Source: Candidatus Auribacterota bacterium (GTDB lineage Bacteria; Auribacterota; Ancaeobacteria; Ancaeobacterales; Ancaeobacteraceae). Taken from it: a stretch of DNA of 55,527 nt. The DNA is taken from contig JAKLEM010000010.1 in assembly GCA_022711655.1 (NCBI GenBank), positions 1 to 55,527 of the forward strand, read 5' to 3'. The notes under the pieces were generated by a model that saw nothing but the letters and a program-made list of their open reading frames with translations, searched no databases and was not told the origin of the DNA. A program made the position numbers and the translations under genes. Of the stretch, positions 1-9,175 are shown piece after piece (position 1 is the stretch's first letter; every line of letters begins with the position of its first letter).

Positions 1-641
1 GGCTCCGGCCCGATCATCGGCTTGCCTGCCCCACCCGGTACTGTCGGCTCTGCCGTCGTCGGCGTAATTGGCGGCCTCACCGGCGACCGCGCGGCCGGAT
101 CTCCACCGATATTCACCGGCTCCGGCGCGATCATCGGCTTGCCAGAAGTGGCCGCCGGCCCCGTTGGCGCCGTACCGCTTTGAGCGGGTTGCCCCGGAGT
201 TGTCCCCTTAACCGGCGCCGGGATCATGTTCGCCGTCAGCTTCGGCAGCATCTCCAACCCTTTTACCGGTTGAGCTCCGGGCTTTGCCTGCAGCGTCTGG
301 CCCTGCTGGCTCGCCTGAGACTGGGCAACCTTGGACTGGGACGCTTTAAGCCGCTCGAGCATCACGTTCATCCGTGCAGTCGCCTTTTCGCTCCTGGTCA
401 CCGCCTTTTTCTGGACGCCCGGCTTGATGATCGGGGCCTGGGCCGGCCCATTGAAAGACTGTTGTTTATCGACATCGGCCGCACTCCGCCCGCCGCCCGG
501 ACCGGCCTGCTCGCCCGCCCGTTGCTGATCGGCTGTTTCCGCCCGCACTGCCGGCGTATATAACGGCATAAAACCGAGAACAAGCGCTGCGACGTTTACG
601 AAGACCAGGAACCTCACAACAATACTTTTCAACGTTTTCAA
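1..641 (-). CDS. Secreted Pro/Gln-rich repeat protein, 3' end outside window
   Basis: I read this minus-strand frame directly because it starts with TTG and runs off the window. The TTG (639-641) has an AAAGGG ribosome site about 8 nt upstream. The product begins KTLKSIVVRFLVFVNVAA and continues as a hydrophobic signal peptide likely cut after VRA. A mature chain follows that is rich in Pro, Gln, Ala and Gly, with a short helical stretch (ARMNVMLERLKASQSKVAQ). Near the window edge the motif GKPMI(A/G)PEP occurs twice, and a 26-nt DNA repeat at 1-26 and 118-143 implies a 117-nt (39-residue) repeat unit continuing outside. It lies 55 nt downstream of the giant PEP-CTERM gene on the same strand, so it may share its transcript. 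I do not recognise a family; a surface or periplasmic role is inferred from the signal peptide only. Confidence 0.65.
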   Translation of the reverse strand, partial: MKTLKSIVVRFLVFVNVAALVLGFMPLYTPAVRAETADQQRAGEQAGPGGGRSAADVDKQQSFNGPAQAPIIKPGVQKKAVTRSEKATARMNVMLERLKASQSKVAQSQASQQGQTLQAKPGAQPVKGLEMLPKLTANMIPAPVKGTTPGQPAQSGTAPTGPAATSGKPMIAPEPVNIGGDPAARSPVRPPITPTTAEPTVPGGAGKPMIGPE

Positions 642-696
642 TAGTGCATCCCTTTCAAACGACCGCACCCTTTCCTGATAAGCTCTCGTATCGCCC

Positions 697-3600
697 TTAT
701 CCGTTCTTTGCGTTCTTCATCCTCCATATTCCGAAACCTATCAGCGGCAGGAGCAAGAGCAGCGTCGAGGGCTCGGGGACATCCTCGCTCGGCAAGGGCT
801 CATCCGGATCCGGATCGATCAGGTCTCTTTCGCACGGCCCGGGGGTAAAGACCAGGTTGAGGTTATTCCCTTCCTTCGCGACAGAGAAGCTCCCCGACCC
901 GTAATAATTGTAAAAATCCTGCGTGTTCACCGAGAACTTGTCGCTCGAGAACCCGGTTATCCCCAGCGTCGTCGTCACGATCGTCCACACGTCATCCTCG
1001 TAATAATCGAAATCCGCCATTTCGCCGGGCTGGTTGCTCGAGGTCAATGTTGCCAGGTCTATGATGAATGGTTCCGCTGCATTGGCGTTTATCGTCAGGC
1101 GGCCGGTGACGTCGATAAGGTCCCACGCGCTCCCCGCCACCCCGTCGGCATCGTTGATCTCCCAGATATAATGCCCGTCCTCGCTCCATGTCATGTCACC
1201 CGTCTCCAGTATCCCCGGGCTCGACCCGGGGGAGACAGACGCCCCGCTCTCAAGCAGGAGATCGCCCAGGATATCCCCGGACCCCGCGATCATCGCCCCG
1301 CCCTCTACATCAACCAACGGGCTTGCGAGGCTCCCGTTCACCGCCAGCGTGCCGCTCTGCACGTACGTATTTCCCGTGTACGTGTTGCGGCCCGAAAGGG
1401 CCCATTTCCATTCCTTTCCGCCGTTTAGGTACACATCACCCGTCCCGCTTATTGTCCCGCCGAAAGTACTGCTTTCAAAATATTCTCTCGCATTATTGAT
1501 CGTCAGGTCGCCGGCTCCCAGTTTCACGCCCCCGTTCCCTGTCAGAGATGAGATGCTCTGGTTGAAGCCGGCAAGGTCATACACGGCCCCGGAGGCGACG
1601 TTGACGTCACCGGAATAGAGGTAGATGCATGACTCTATACCCATCTTGAGCGTCCCGGCATTGATCATGGTAGGGCCCTCATATGCATTATATCCGCTCA
1701 GCGTCATCGTCCCCGTACCGTTCTTGACAAGCGAGCCAAGCCCGCTGATGGCGCCGGCATACGTCGTCGACTGGTTGTTCCCGCCAACGGTCAATGTCCC
1801 GTTCATCGCGACGGTGCTGTTTTCGTTCAGGCTTGCAAGCGACCCGATCGTGTCGCTGAAACTGCGGAGGTCAAGCGTGCCCGCCACCGTCACCGCCACA
1901 AGATCGCCTATCCTGTCTGACGAGGCGTAGGTCATCGCGTTAAAGCCAAAGCCGCCTGTCCCTTGAACAGCGCCTGTCAGATTGACGGTATCGGCTACGA
2001 ACAGATCCCCGGTCCCCAGGCTGACGTTGCCCGCACCGTTCAACGTCGCAATCGTGTCGCTGTAACCGTTCAGGTTGTACAGGGCGCCCTCGCCTACGGT
2101 AACGATAGTGTCGTCGGCCGCCACGTTCGATGCCGTTACCCTGAACGTCCCGCCCTGTATGTCGATATCCCAATCAAGGCCGCCCGGCTTCGACATAGTC
2201 AGCGTCCCGGTCCCCTCTTTCACCAGCAGCCCCGAACCGCCCATCGTCCCCGGAAACACAGACGAGCTGTTCGTACACCCGACCGAAAGGACTCCGCCAT
2301 CAAGAAGGATGTTACCGGCGCCGGAGATACCCGATATCCTCTCTTCATATAAGGACAGGGCCGCCCCGGCATTGACAGTGACGGTCGCCCCTTCGCCAAG
2401 GGTATGGTTGTATGAGACATAGCCAAGCCCTAAAGCGAGCGTCCCGGCGCTGACCGTCACATTTCCCGCGTAATCGCTGTTGCAGTCGTAATTATCAATC
2501 CCTAATATTCCAAAGGTCCCCGTCCCGATCTTCGTCAGCTGGCCATACCCGGACAGGTCGCCCCAAAAATCGGAAGACGCATTGTTCAACCCGACGGCCA
2601 GTGTCCCGCCCGCCAGGGCGACCTTGCCGGACCCGCCCAGCGTCCTCATCGTATCGCTGTGCGCCCCCAGGTCGAGGACCCCGTCGACCGTTATGTCGCT
2701 CGCATCGGAGATCGCATTGTCCACCCCGTATTTCAACGTCCCCGTGGTCACCACCGTCGGCCCGGTATAGGTGTTTTGCTTCGTGAGCGTCACCGTCCAG
2801 TCCGTCTCAGCAGACGCCTTTTCCAGCGAAGCCGCGCCGGCAAGCACGACGTCGACCGTGCCGTCGTTCACGACGAACGACGTGCCGGCGGTCAGGGATT
2901 GAGAGCCCGTGATCGTCCCGTGCGTCAACGTCACCGTGCCCACGCTGTCCGTATAACCGCCGAGGTCGAGCACGCCGCCGTTAACGGCCACATCGTTTCC
3001 CGCTATCACATCGTTTATCCCGTATTTGAATGTCCCGTCATAGACATACGTCGTCCCGAGGTAGGCGTTCGCCTTGTTCAGCGTAAGCGTCCCGGTCCCC
3101 GCCTTGATAAACCCGCTCGGCCCGTCGATCACGCTGTTTACCGCCAGCGGGCCGTTAACGAAAAATATCCCTTCGGCCCCCAGGGCAAGCGCCGGGACGT
3201 TGAGCGCGCTGGCGCCGTTGTTGATAAGGGCGCCGCCGCCGAGCGTCAGCGTATATGCGCCGCCGACGGTCTTGTTGTCCAGGTTCAGGGTATAGACCTC
3301 CTTGTCGGCCGAGAGGTTCTCGCTGTTCGCCAGCCTGACATTGCTCGCCGCCGAGGCCCCCGTGAAGCTCGCCGCATACGACGCATACGGCTTGATCCCG
3401 TACGACCCGTATGAGGCGAAGTCGCTGCCGTTCGCGGTCGCAAAGGGGATGATACCGTTCGTCGAAACCACGTCCGGCGCCGCCGTGAACATCACCCGCG
3501 AGTTGGCCCCGCCCTGGCCGAGCCCCGCGCCGCGGAAATCGATCACCGCGCCTTCGTAGCGCCCTAGGGCAGCGCTCGTCAGCGTCGCACCCACTAATTC

Positions 3601-6600
3601 GCCGTGCGACACCTCGACAACGGACGACCCCGTGGTAACACAAATTTCTCCGACAGTCTCCGTGCCGGCCAGCGTCGGGTTCCCGGCAAAATTCACGGAT
3701 CCGCCATTCATAAAGAGCGTCGCGCTGTTATATATCCTGTTGCCCGAGTTGTTAACGGTATTATCGAGCACGAGCGCCCCCCCGTTGTTTGCAGACACGC
3801 TCGAGGTCGCGGACAATGCGCCGGCTGTGCCGGAAAGGACGAGCGACCCGCCGAAAACGATCGTGGCGTCGGCATACGTATTGTTTTTCATAAGAGAGAG
3901 GGTCCCTGTCCCTATCTTGCCCAGGCCACCGTACGCACCGCTGATCACGCCGTCGAACGACGAATCGGCGTCATACGCTCCGACAAAAAGCGTCGCGTAG
4001 GATGATGTCCCCACGATCACCTTACCGGATCCGGACAAAGACCTGATGGTGTCGGAATAATCCGCAGCCAACACCGCCCCGGAGGCGACAGAGACGCCGC
4101 TCGCATCCGGCAGGACATTCGCGTGACCGATGAGGAGCGTGCCTGCGCTGACCGTCGTCGCGCCCGTATAGGTATATTCCCCATTTACGATCGTCAGCGT
4201 CCCGGTCCCGGATTTCGTTATTCCGCCCGAACCCGAGATCCCGCCCCCGTACGTTGTGGCATAGGCCCCGGGGGCGATGGTCAGCGTGCCGCTGCCGAGC
4301 TTCACCATCCCGGAGCCGCTCAGCCCGGCGACCGTCTCGTCGAAGCCATTCAGATCGAACACGGCAACACCGATCTCGACACTTGACAGATCGCTTATTC
4401 TTTCGGATGCGCCGAGGCGCAGGACGCCTTGACGGACCCCGGTCTCCCCCGTGTAGGTATTCGCCCCGGATAAGGTAAGCACGCCGGCCCCGTATTTCTC
4501 GAAAGGGCCGTCTCCTTTTATCACGCCGCTAAACGTCGTGCTCGTGCCGTCTGAACCGGCGATGAGCCCATAGCCGCCGCCCGCCAGCTCGATATCGCCG
4601 GCCCCGGAGATCGAGCCCACGCCATCGTCGGCCGTCTTGAACAATGCGCCCGCGCTCACGTTCACGCGCCCCGCAAAAGGCTGACACGAGGGGGGGGCAT
4701 CGATGAGCAACGTCCCCCCGGCGACTGTCATTGGGCCCGTGTATGTCACCGAACCTGTCAGGACCATCTCGCCCGTCCCCTGCTTGACCAGCCCGCCGGC
4801 GCCGGAGATAGGACCGGAAAATGTCGTGCTCTTGTTATTGCCGCCCGTCTTAAGCGTGCCCCCGCCAAGAACCACCCCGCCAATCCCTTCGAGAGAGCCT
4901 ATCGTCTCGTTAAAGCCGTTCAGCCAGAACGAACCCGCATCGAAGCCGCCGCCAAGCAAGTTCACCGAGATCTGATCGCCGATCCTCTCGGACCCGGTTA
5001 AAAGCATCTCCTGATATGCCCCCCAGGAAAGATCTCCTGTCCCGATGACCGATCCTCTAAACGCACCTTCGTAGATTGTCAGGCTGCCTGTCCCCAGATC
5101 GACGGTGCCATCTCCTCTCAGCGACCCGCAGAGCATGGAAAGATCGTTTATATCGAGGACAGCGCCTTTCCTGACAATCAGGTCAGCGCCACTGATACAC
5201 TCCGCAGACCCCATTTTGAGCGTCCCCTGATTAACGTAGGTCTGCCCGGAGATCCAAATTGGCCCCGTCAACGTCAATGTCCCCGTCCCTTCTTTTATCA
5301 AGTGTGCCGCGCCGTAAGGGGATCCCCCGCCGGTGATATTGCCGGCAAAAGTCGTCGAGCGGTTATTCCTGCCGACCGCGAGCGTCCGGCCATAGCCGAT
5401 AGCCCCGTAGAATAAGACGTCGCCGCTTCCCGACAATGACCCTATTGTTTCCTTATGCCCTTGCTCCAGGGTACCGCTAACAGGCAGCACAAACGTCCCG
5501 CCCGCATCGATCTGCATGGCGGTCACGTCGCTGAGCCTTTCAGACCCAACCGTCTCAAGAGAGGCGCCAGATCTGATGACCGTTGCGCCTGAATAGGTGT
5601 TCGCGTTCCCCAAACTGACACTAGCAGGTGTGATCCCGTCACCGACCGTCAGGCTCCCCCTGCCGCTGATCACCCCATCGAAAGAACCCCAGTTCTTAAC
5701 CGTCAGATCCCCATCCCGTAACATGACTGCGCCCGACCCCGTCAACATTCCGATGGTTTCATTGTAATTATTCAGATCCAGCGTCCCCCCGGTGATATCG
5801 ACTCTGCCGGCGTCGTTGATCCGGTCCGTCCCCCAGAGCTTTAGGAGCCCCCCGGATATGTTTGTATCGCCGGCATAGGCGGCGGTCCCGTACAAGCACA
5901 TGATCCCCGGCCCGGCCTTGGTGAACGACCCGTCGCCCGATATGGTACCGTAGAACTTTTCATGGCCTGCGGGGGCGTCATTGGTGAGCTCTGATCCCAC
6001 GACGACATTCCCGGACCCCTTCAACCCGCCTATCGTGCCGGAATAGGCGCTCACGTCCAGTACGGCCCCCGAGGCAATGTTCACGCGCGAATTGCTCATA
6101 CTCCAACTGTTATTCGCTCCCAGTTTGACAATCCCCTGGTTGATAGCGGTTTCTCCCGAATAGGTGTGGCTTCCCGACAGCGCGAGGGTGCCGCCGCCCG
6201 TCTTTATGATCCCGCCCGCGCCGCTCACGGCGCCGCTGACGGTAAGCGAGCTCCCCGCGGCTACCGCGACCTGACGGTCGCCGGCGATCAGCAGGGGCAG
6301 CGCCACCGTATTGTCCCCGGAAAGGTTATTGATGCCTGTCTGTAGCGAGACGCGATTGTCGACAAGGATGAAGTCACCGTTATTGAACGTGATGGTGCCG
6401 AACGGGGTATCCGCCGCATAATTATTCGATGTATTTGTCTGGTCTCCGGTAAATACCAGATCGCCGCCGGACGCAGGCTTCACGTCGCCTGACCAATTAT
6501 AACGGTTCTGCCAGTAGACATCAGTCCCCCCGCCATCCCAGGTGGATGCGGCAGAGGCGACGCAGGGCGCCAGCAAGAGCATTGCGGCAAAAACGATCAG

Positions 6601-8391
6601 CAGACAGGACTTTTTTCCCAGGATCCTTCTCAATCCGAAACCCGCAAGCGGCAGCAACAACAAAAGAGTCGACGGCTCGGGAACATCGCCGCCGCCCTGC
6701 TGCTCCAGAGTAAATTGCGCCACATAGCCGCCTCCCCACGCCGTCTCTTCCGGAACCGTTGCCAGCGACATGGCGTAGCCGGCCAGCTCGGCGTAGTTCG
6801 TGCCGTTGTAGACGATCGCTCCAGTCGGGTCGCTCACATAATAGTTATAATCCGCTGATTTGATCGAGTCGTAAAAAGGCGAGTCCAGATCAGTAAAGAA
6901 CGCACCTTCGATAGCGGCGCCGTCGCCGATAAGCGCGGCGGCGAAATAGACGTTCACTTCGTTGTCACCGTCAAGCGCCGAAGTGAACGGCGCCGTCAGA
7001 TCCGTTATCCTTAACACATCATTGTCGCTGCCGGCCGGGCTGGCGTAATCGGGCGCGAGGGCAGTCAGCTCAAATGAGAAATCCAGGCCGTCCGACGGAT
7101 CTACCTGATCGGCCGTCAATATCCCCGGGCTGTTTCCCGGCTCCACCATGCCCGAGCCGAGTATCTCACCCACGCTGCCGGACCCTCCCAAAGAACCGTC
7201 TCCATTGACCAACAGATCGCCTGTAACACTGCCATCGACAACAAGCCTGCCTTCATCAACCGTCGTCCCTCCCAGATATGCATTACTGCCGGTCAATACA
7301 AACGTGCCGGCGCCGGTCTTAACCAGCGATCCATTCCCGCTTATGGCACCGCTGACCGTCAGCGTCCCGCCGTCGACGGCAATTGTGTCCTCAACGTTTA
7401 CAACCATGGGTAATGCAATCGTATTAGCCCCGGAAATGTTCGTAACACCTGAAGCGATTTGAAGGCTATTGCCTGAAAGGGTGATCGATGAGCCGCTATC
7501 AGGGTCCAGCGTTATTGAATTGACCGCCGAGCTAGTGTCATTATTGGAGGTTTGTGTGGACCCCGCAATACTCACGTCGCTCGAAGCGCCCGGCAGTACG
7601 CCCCCCGCCCAGTTAGCGGCCGTAGACCAGTTTGAATCGCCTCCCCCGCCAGTCCAGACGCTTGTGCCGTACTGGTCAATTCCTGCGGTATACAAAAGCG
7701 CCACTTCGCTTGCGCTCAAGGCCCTGTTCCAGATCCCTACCTCATCAAGAGCGCCGATATATCTATTTACCGTATTCGACCTATACCCTATCCCTAAGTA
7801 ATGCCCGGCGGTAAAAGCAGAATGAATTTGCGACACCGCTTGTGTCCAGGCAGAACTGCCATCCTTATACAATTGCAACTGGGTCTGTTTCTTAACAAGC
7901 GTCATTTGATGCCAGGTGCCATCGACAAAAGAAACTCCGGTATTATATTCGGTATTATTAGAAAACCCACCGACAGTCAAAGTCGTTTTCAACATAATGT
8001 ACCAATCCTGGTAAGGCTGCAGGTCATAATTGGCGTCATAGAATATTATGCCGTTCGCCGCTTGTGCCGTAGAAGATTTCATCCACAGAGAGATAGTCAT
8101 ATCCTGTGCTGCATTATTTATTGCCGGTATGTTCCCTACGATCACGTGATCATTACTGCCATCAAAACTAAATGCAGTTCCATTCCTTCCGGCAGTACCC
8201 GTCATCGTTGCGTCGCTGATCGTCCCACTGTTCCCATTAGTTGTGGCGTCATAGGCAATGGTCCCGCTTGTCTCGTCGAAAGTCCAATATCCGACAAGGG
8301 AATCTTCATACGCAAAAAGACAAACCGGCATAAGTGAGAGCCATACAGCCATTCCCGCTAGGACCGCCAACGTTCTCAACTGTGTTTTCAT
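697..8391 (-). CDS. Giant autotransporter-repeat protein with internal and terminal PEP-CTERM signals
   Basis: Predicted surface protein of 2,564 residues. I place the start at the ATG 8389-8391 (GAGAGGTCGTC upstream), not at the longer open frame reaching 8541, because that frame would translate the terminator and riboswitch leader. Residues 1-26 are a signal peptide. Residues about 27-245 resemble a LamG/concanavalin domain (GYWTFDE, EVGIWNRALS). Then come autotransporter-associated beta-strand repeats of the pattern GxLxKxGxGTLTLxGxNTYxGxT. A complete PEP-CTERM signal (VPEPSTLLLLLPLAGFGLRR) sits at 570-589, followed at once by KK and a second signal-peptide-like segment (593-614, ending CVASA). 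A second, longer repeat array fills the rest, and the protein ends with another VPEPST signal near 2538. Known: PEP-CTERM proteins are processed by exosortase; none is in this window. The layout suggests two preproteins joined head to tail, or a frame error at the T6 run 6611-6616. Confidence 0.85.
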   Translation of the reverse strand: MKTQLRTLAVLAGMAVWLSLMPVCLFAYEDSLVGYWTFDETSGTIAYDATTNGNSGTISDATMTGTAGRNGTAFSFDGSNDHVIVGNIPAINNAAQDMTISLWMKSSTAQAANGIIFYDANYDLQPYQDWYIMLKTTLTVGGFSNNTEYNTGVSFVDGTWHQMTLVKKQTQLQLYKDGSSAWTQAVSQIHSAFTAGHYLGIGYRSNTVNRYIGALDEVGIWNRALSASEVALLYTAGIDQYGTSVWTGGGGDSNWSTAANWAGGVLPGASSDVSIAGSTQTSNNDTSSAVNSITLDPDSGSSITLSGNSLQIASGVTNISGANTIALPMVVNVEDTIAVDGGTLTVSGAISGNGSLVKTGAGTFVLTGSNAYLGGTTVDEGRLVVDGSVTGDLLVNGDGSLGGSGSVGEILGSGMVEPGNSPGILTADQVDPSDGLDFSFELTALAPDYASPAGSDNDVLRITDLTAPFTSALDGDNEVNVYFAAALIGDGAAIEGAFFTDLDSPFYDSIKSADYNYYVSDPTGAIVYNGTNYAELAGYAMSLATVPEETAWGGGYVAQFTLEQQGGGDVPEPSTLLLLLPLAGFGLRRILGKKSCLLIVFAAMLLLAPCVASAASTWDGGGTDVYWQNRYNWSGDVKPASGGDLVFTGDQTNTSNNYAADTPFGTITFNNGDFILVDNRVSLQTGINNLSGDNTVALPLLIAGDRQVAVAAGSSLTVSGAVSGAGGIIKTGGGTLALSGSHTYSGETAINQGIVKLGANNSWSMSNSRVNIASGAVLDVSAYSGTIGGLKGSGNVVVGSELTNDAPAGHEKFYGTISGDGSFTKAGPGIMCLYGTAAYAGDTNISGGLLKLWGTDRINDAGRVDITGGTLDLNNYNETIGMLTGSGAVMLRDGDLTVKNWGSFDGVISGRGSLTVGDGITPASVSLGNANTYSGATVIRSGASLETVGSERLSDVTAMQIDAGGTFVLPVSGTLEQGHKETIGSLSGSGDVLFYGAIGYGRTLAVGRNNRSTTFAGNITGGGSPYGAAHLIKEGTGTLTLTGPIWISGQTYVNQGTLKMGSAECISGADLIVRKGAVLDINDLSMLCGSLRGDGTVDLGTGSLTIYEGAFRGSVIGTGDLSWGAYQEMLLTGSERIGDQISVNLLGGGFDAGSFWLNGFNETIGSLEGIGGVVLGGGTLKTGGNNKSTTFSGPISGAGGLVKQGTGEMVLTGSVTYTGPMTVAGGTLLIDAPPSCQPFAGRVNVSAGALFKTADDGVGSISGAGDIELAGGGYGLIAGSDGTSTTFSGVIKGDGPFEKYGAGVLTLSGANTYTGETGVRQGVLRLGASERISDLSSVEIGVAVFDLNGFDETVAGLSGSGMVKLGSGTLTIAPGAYATTYGGGISGSGGITKSGTGTLTIVNGEYTYTGATTVSAGTLLIGHANVLPDASGVSVASGAVLAADYSDTIRSLSGSGKVIVGTSSYATLFVGAYDADSSFDGVISGAYGGLGKIGTGTLSLMKNNTYADATIVFGGSLVLSGTAGALSATSSVSANNGGALVLDNTVNNSGNRIYNSATLFMNGGSVNFAGNPTLAGTETVGEICVTTGSSVVEVSHGELVGATLTSAALGRYEGAVIDFRGAGLGQGGANSRVMFTAAPDVVSTNGIIPFATANGSDFASYGSYGIKPYASYAASFTGASAASNVRLANSENLSADKEVYTLNLDNKTVGGAYTLTLGGGALINNGASALNVPALALGAEGIFFVNGPLAVNSVIDGPSGFIKAGTGTLTLNKANAYLGTTYVYDGTFKYGINDVIAGNDVAVNGGVLDLGGYTDSVGTVTLTHGTITGSQSLTAGTSFVVNDGTVDVVLAGAASLEKASAETDWTVTLTKQNTYTGPTVVTTGTLKYGVDNAISDASDITVDGVLDLGAHSDTMRTLGGSGKVALAGGTLAVGLNNASSDFWGDLSGYGQLTKIGTGTFGILGIDNYDCNSDYAGNVTVSAGTLALGLGYVSYNHTLGEGATVTVNAGAALSLYEERISGISGAGNILLDGGVLSVGCTNSSSVFPGTMGGSGLLVKEGTGTLTMSKPGGLDWDIDIQGGTFRVTASNVAADDTIVTVGEGALYNLNGYSDTIATLNGAGNVSLGTGDLFVADTVNLTGAVQGTGGFGFNAMTYASSDRIGDLVAVTVAGTLDLRSFSDTIGSLASLNENSTVAMNGTLTVGGNNQSTTYAGAISGLGSLVKNGTGTMTLSGYNAYEGPTMINAGTLKMGIESCIYLYSGDVNVASGAVYDLAGFNQSISSLTGNGGVKLGAGDLTINNAREYFESSTFGGTISGTGDVYLNGGKEWKWALSGRNTYTGNTYVQSGTLAVNGSLASPLVDVEGGAMIAGSGDILGDLLLESGASVSPGSSPGILETGDMTWSEDGHYIWEINDADGVAGSAWDLIDVTGRLTINANAAEPFIIDLATLTSSNQPGEMADFDYYEDDVWTIVTTTLGITGFSSDKFSVNTQDFYNYYGSGSFSVAKEGNNLNLVFTPGPCERDLIDPDPDEPLPSEDVPEPSTLLLLLPLIGFGIWRMKNAKNG

Positions 8392-8424
8392 GACGACCTC
8401 TCTTTTTTTGATCTCATCCCAAAT

Positions 8425-8457
8425 AAAAAACCCCAACCATCGAAAGGATAGTTGGGG
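8425..8457 (-). terminator. Intrinsic terminator in the leader of the giant PEP-CTERM gene
   Basis: On the minus strand CCCCAAC-TATCC-TTTCGA-TGGTTGGGG folds into a strong hairpin (8431-8457) followed directly by a run of six T (8425-8430 on the opposite strand). It lies 34 nt before the start codon and after the riboswitch aptamer, so it is placed to act as the expression platform. Two further GC hairpins (8472-8486 and 8497-8513) lie between aptamer and terminator and could take part in an alternative fold. Confidence 0.85.
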
Positions 8458-8541
8458 TCCACAAAGCGCTGCCCCCCTCGCGGGGGTTGCATCATCCTCC
8501 CCGTCCGGGGAGGCGATCTTTTTTAACGTGGTCTGATCCAC

Positions 8542-8624
8542 GGCAACTGGCTGCCACGCTCATCACGAGCAAGGCCCTTTAGCTTTGCACCCCGGCGAAT
8601 TGTCAGATTCGCGGAGCTGTTCCC
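8542..8624 (-). promoter_or_regulatory. GEMM-type (cyclic di-GMP-I) riboswitch aptamer
   Basis: Minus-strand RNA carries the hallmark GEMM elements in order: a 5' P1 strand GGGAAC; a hairpin GCGAAT-loop-ATTCGC; the conserved segment GGGTGCAAAGCTAAAGGGCC (consensus GGGACGCAAAGCcacgGGcC); a variable stem GCTC/GAGC; and TGGCAGCCAGTTGCC (consensus guAGCCgGGuUaCC) whose GTTGCC pairs with the 5' GGGAAC around one non-canonical pair, as in the family. The hairpin loop (CTGACA) is not the usual GNRA tetraloop, so this is a somewhat divergent member. The family binds c-di-GMP, or cGAMP in the GEMM-Ib subclass; I cannot tell which from sequence alone. It sits between a consensus promoter and a terminator ahead of the giant PEP-CTERM gene. 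A perfect hairpin (8640-8656) lies just 5' of it. Confidence 0.82.
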
Positions 8625-8780
8625 GGCTGGGTCAAGCCGGCGGATCGAAGATCCGCGGACCAGTCCCATTTGGGAACGCCCCATCCTTTCAGATGGTTTG
8701 CCCTTACTAATCTCTTCTTCTCTCCTCCTCACCTATCTCTGTTTACAAGCAAACTTTATCTTTTTTCTTTTTCAAGGCTT

Positions 8781-8810
8781 ATTATATATCTAAGTAGCCT
8801 ATTTTGTCAA
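8781..8810 (-). promoter_or_regulatory. Consensus sigma-70 promoter of the PEP-CTERM gene
   Basis: On the minus strand TTGACA (8805-8810) and TATAAT (8781-8786) are both perfect consensus with an 18-nt spacer in an AT-rich patch. The predicted start near 8774 gives a leader of about 380 nt containing the riboswitch and terminator. Such a strong promoter implies that control is exerted mainly at the leader. Confidence 0.8.
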
Positions 8811-9009
8811 GCCAAATGTCTAAAAATAGTCGAGAAGCCCGAAGCGCCGGACTCGAAAGCTCGAGTCAACAAAAGCTCTGGAACCTTAACTCCTGAACGC
8901 ATATACAGTATAAAATACTGCACATAAATTAGTTATAAATTAACTGCCGCGCAGCGGCGACACTCAACACCGCTCTGTAACAACAGAGCGCAAAACGCAG
9001 CATTTTCCC

Positions 9010-9038
9010 TTGTCAAAACGCCCGAAATTTTATTTAAT
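9010..9038 (+). promoter_or_regulatory. Candidate promoter for the GH94 membrane gene
   Basis: TTGTCA (9010-9015), 17 nt, TTTAAT (9033-9038), in an AT-rich stretch upstream of the plus-strand gene. The rest of the divergent region 8811-9175 holds two small hairpins (CGCTCTGT-AACA-ACAGAGCG near 8970-8990 and TTCCG/CGGAA near 9075-9092) but no open frame that I would support. Confidence 0.45.
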
Positions 9039-9175
9039 ATAAGCTCCTTCCTTACTATCGTAGCGGGTCACGTTTCCGATTCAGACGGAACCTTCCCCCT
9101 TACACGGTTTTTGGGTCGCTTTAGGGCGATTTAGAGAATAGAAAAACGTACAGGCATTACATGAAAGGAACGCGT

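Noticed and set aside
697..8391. Periodic repeats as a CRISPR array or satellite
   Set aside because: The repeats are diverged at DNA level and conserved at protein level as autotransporter beta-strand units, with no spacers or cas genes.
8392..8541. N-terminal extension of the giant PEP-CTERM frame to 8541
   Set aside because: It would translate the intrinsic terminator and hairpins of the leader; the ATG at 8391 has a ribosome site and opens a clean signal peptide.
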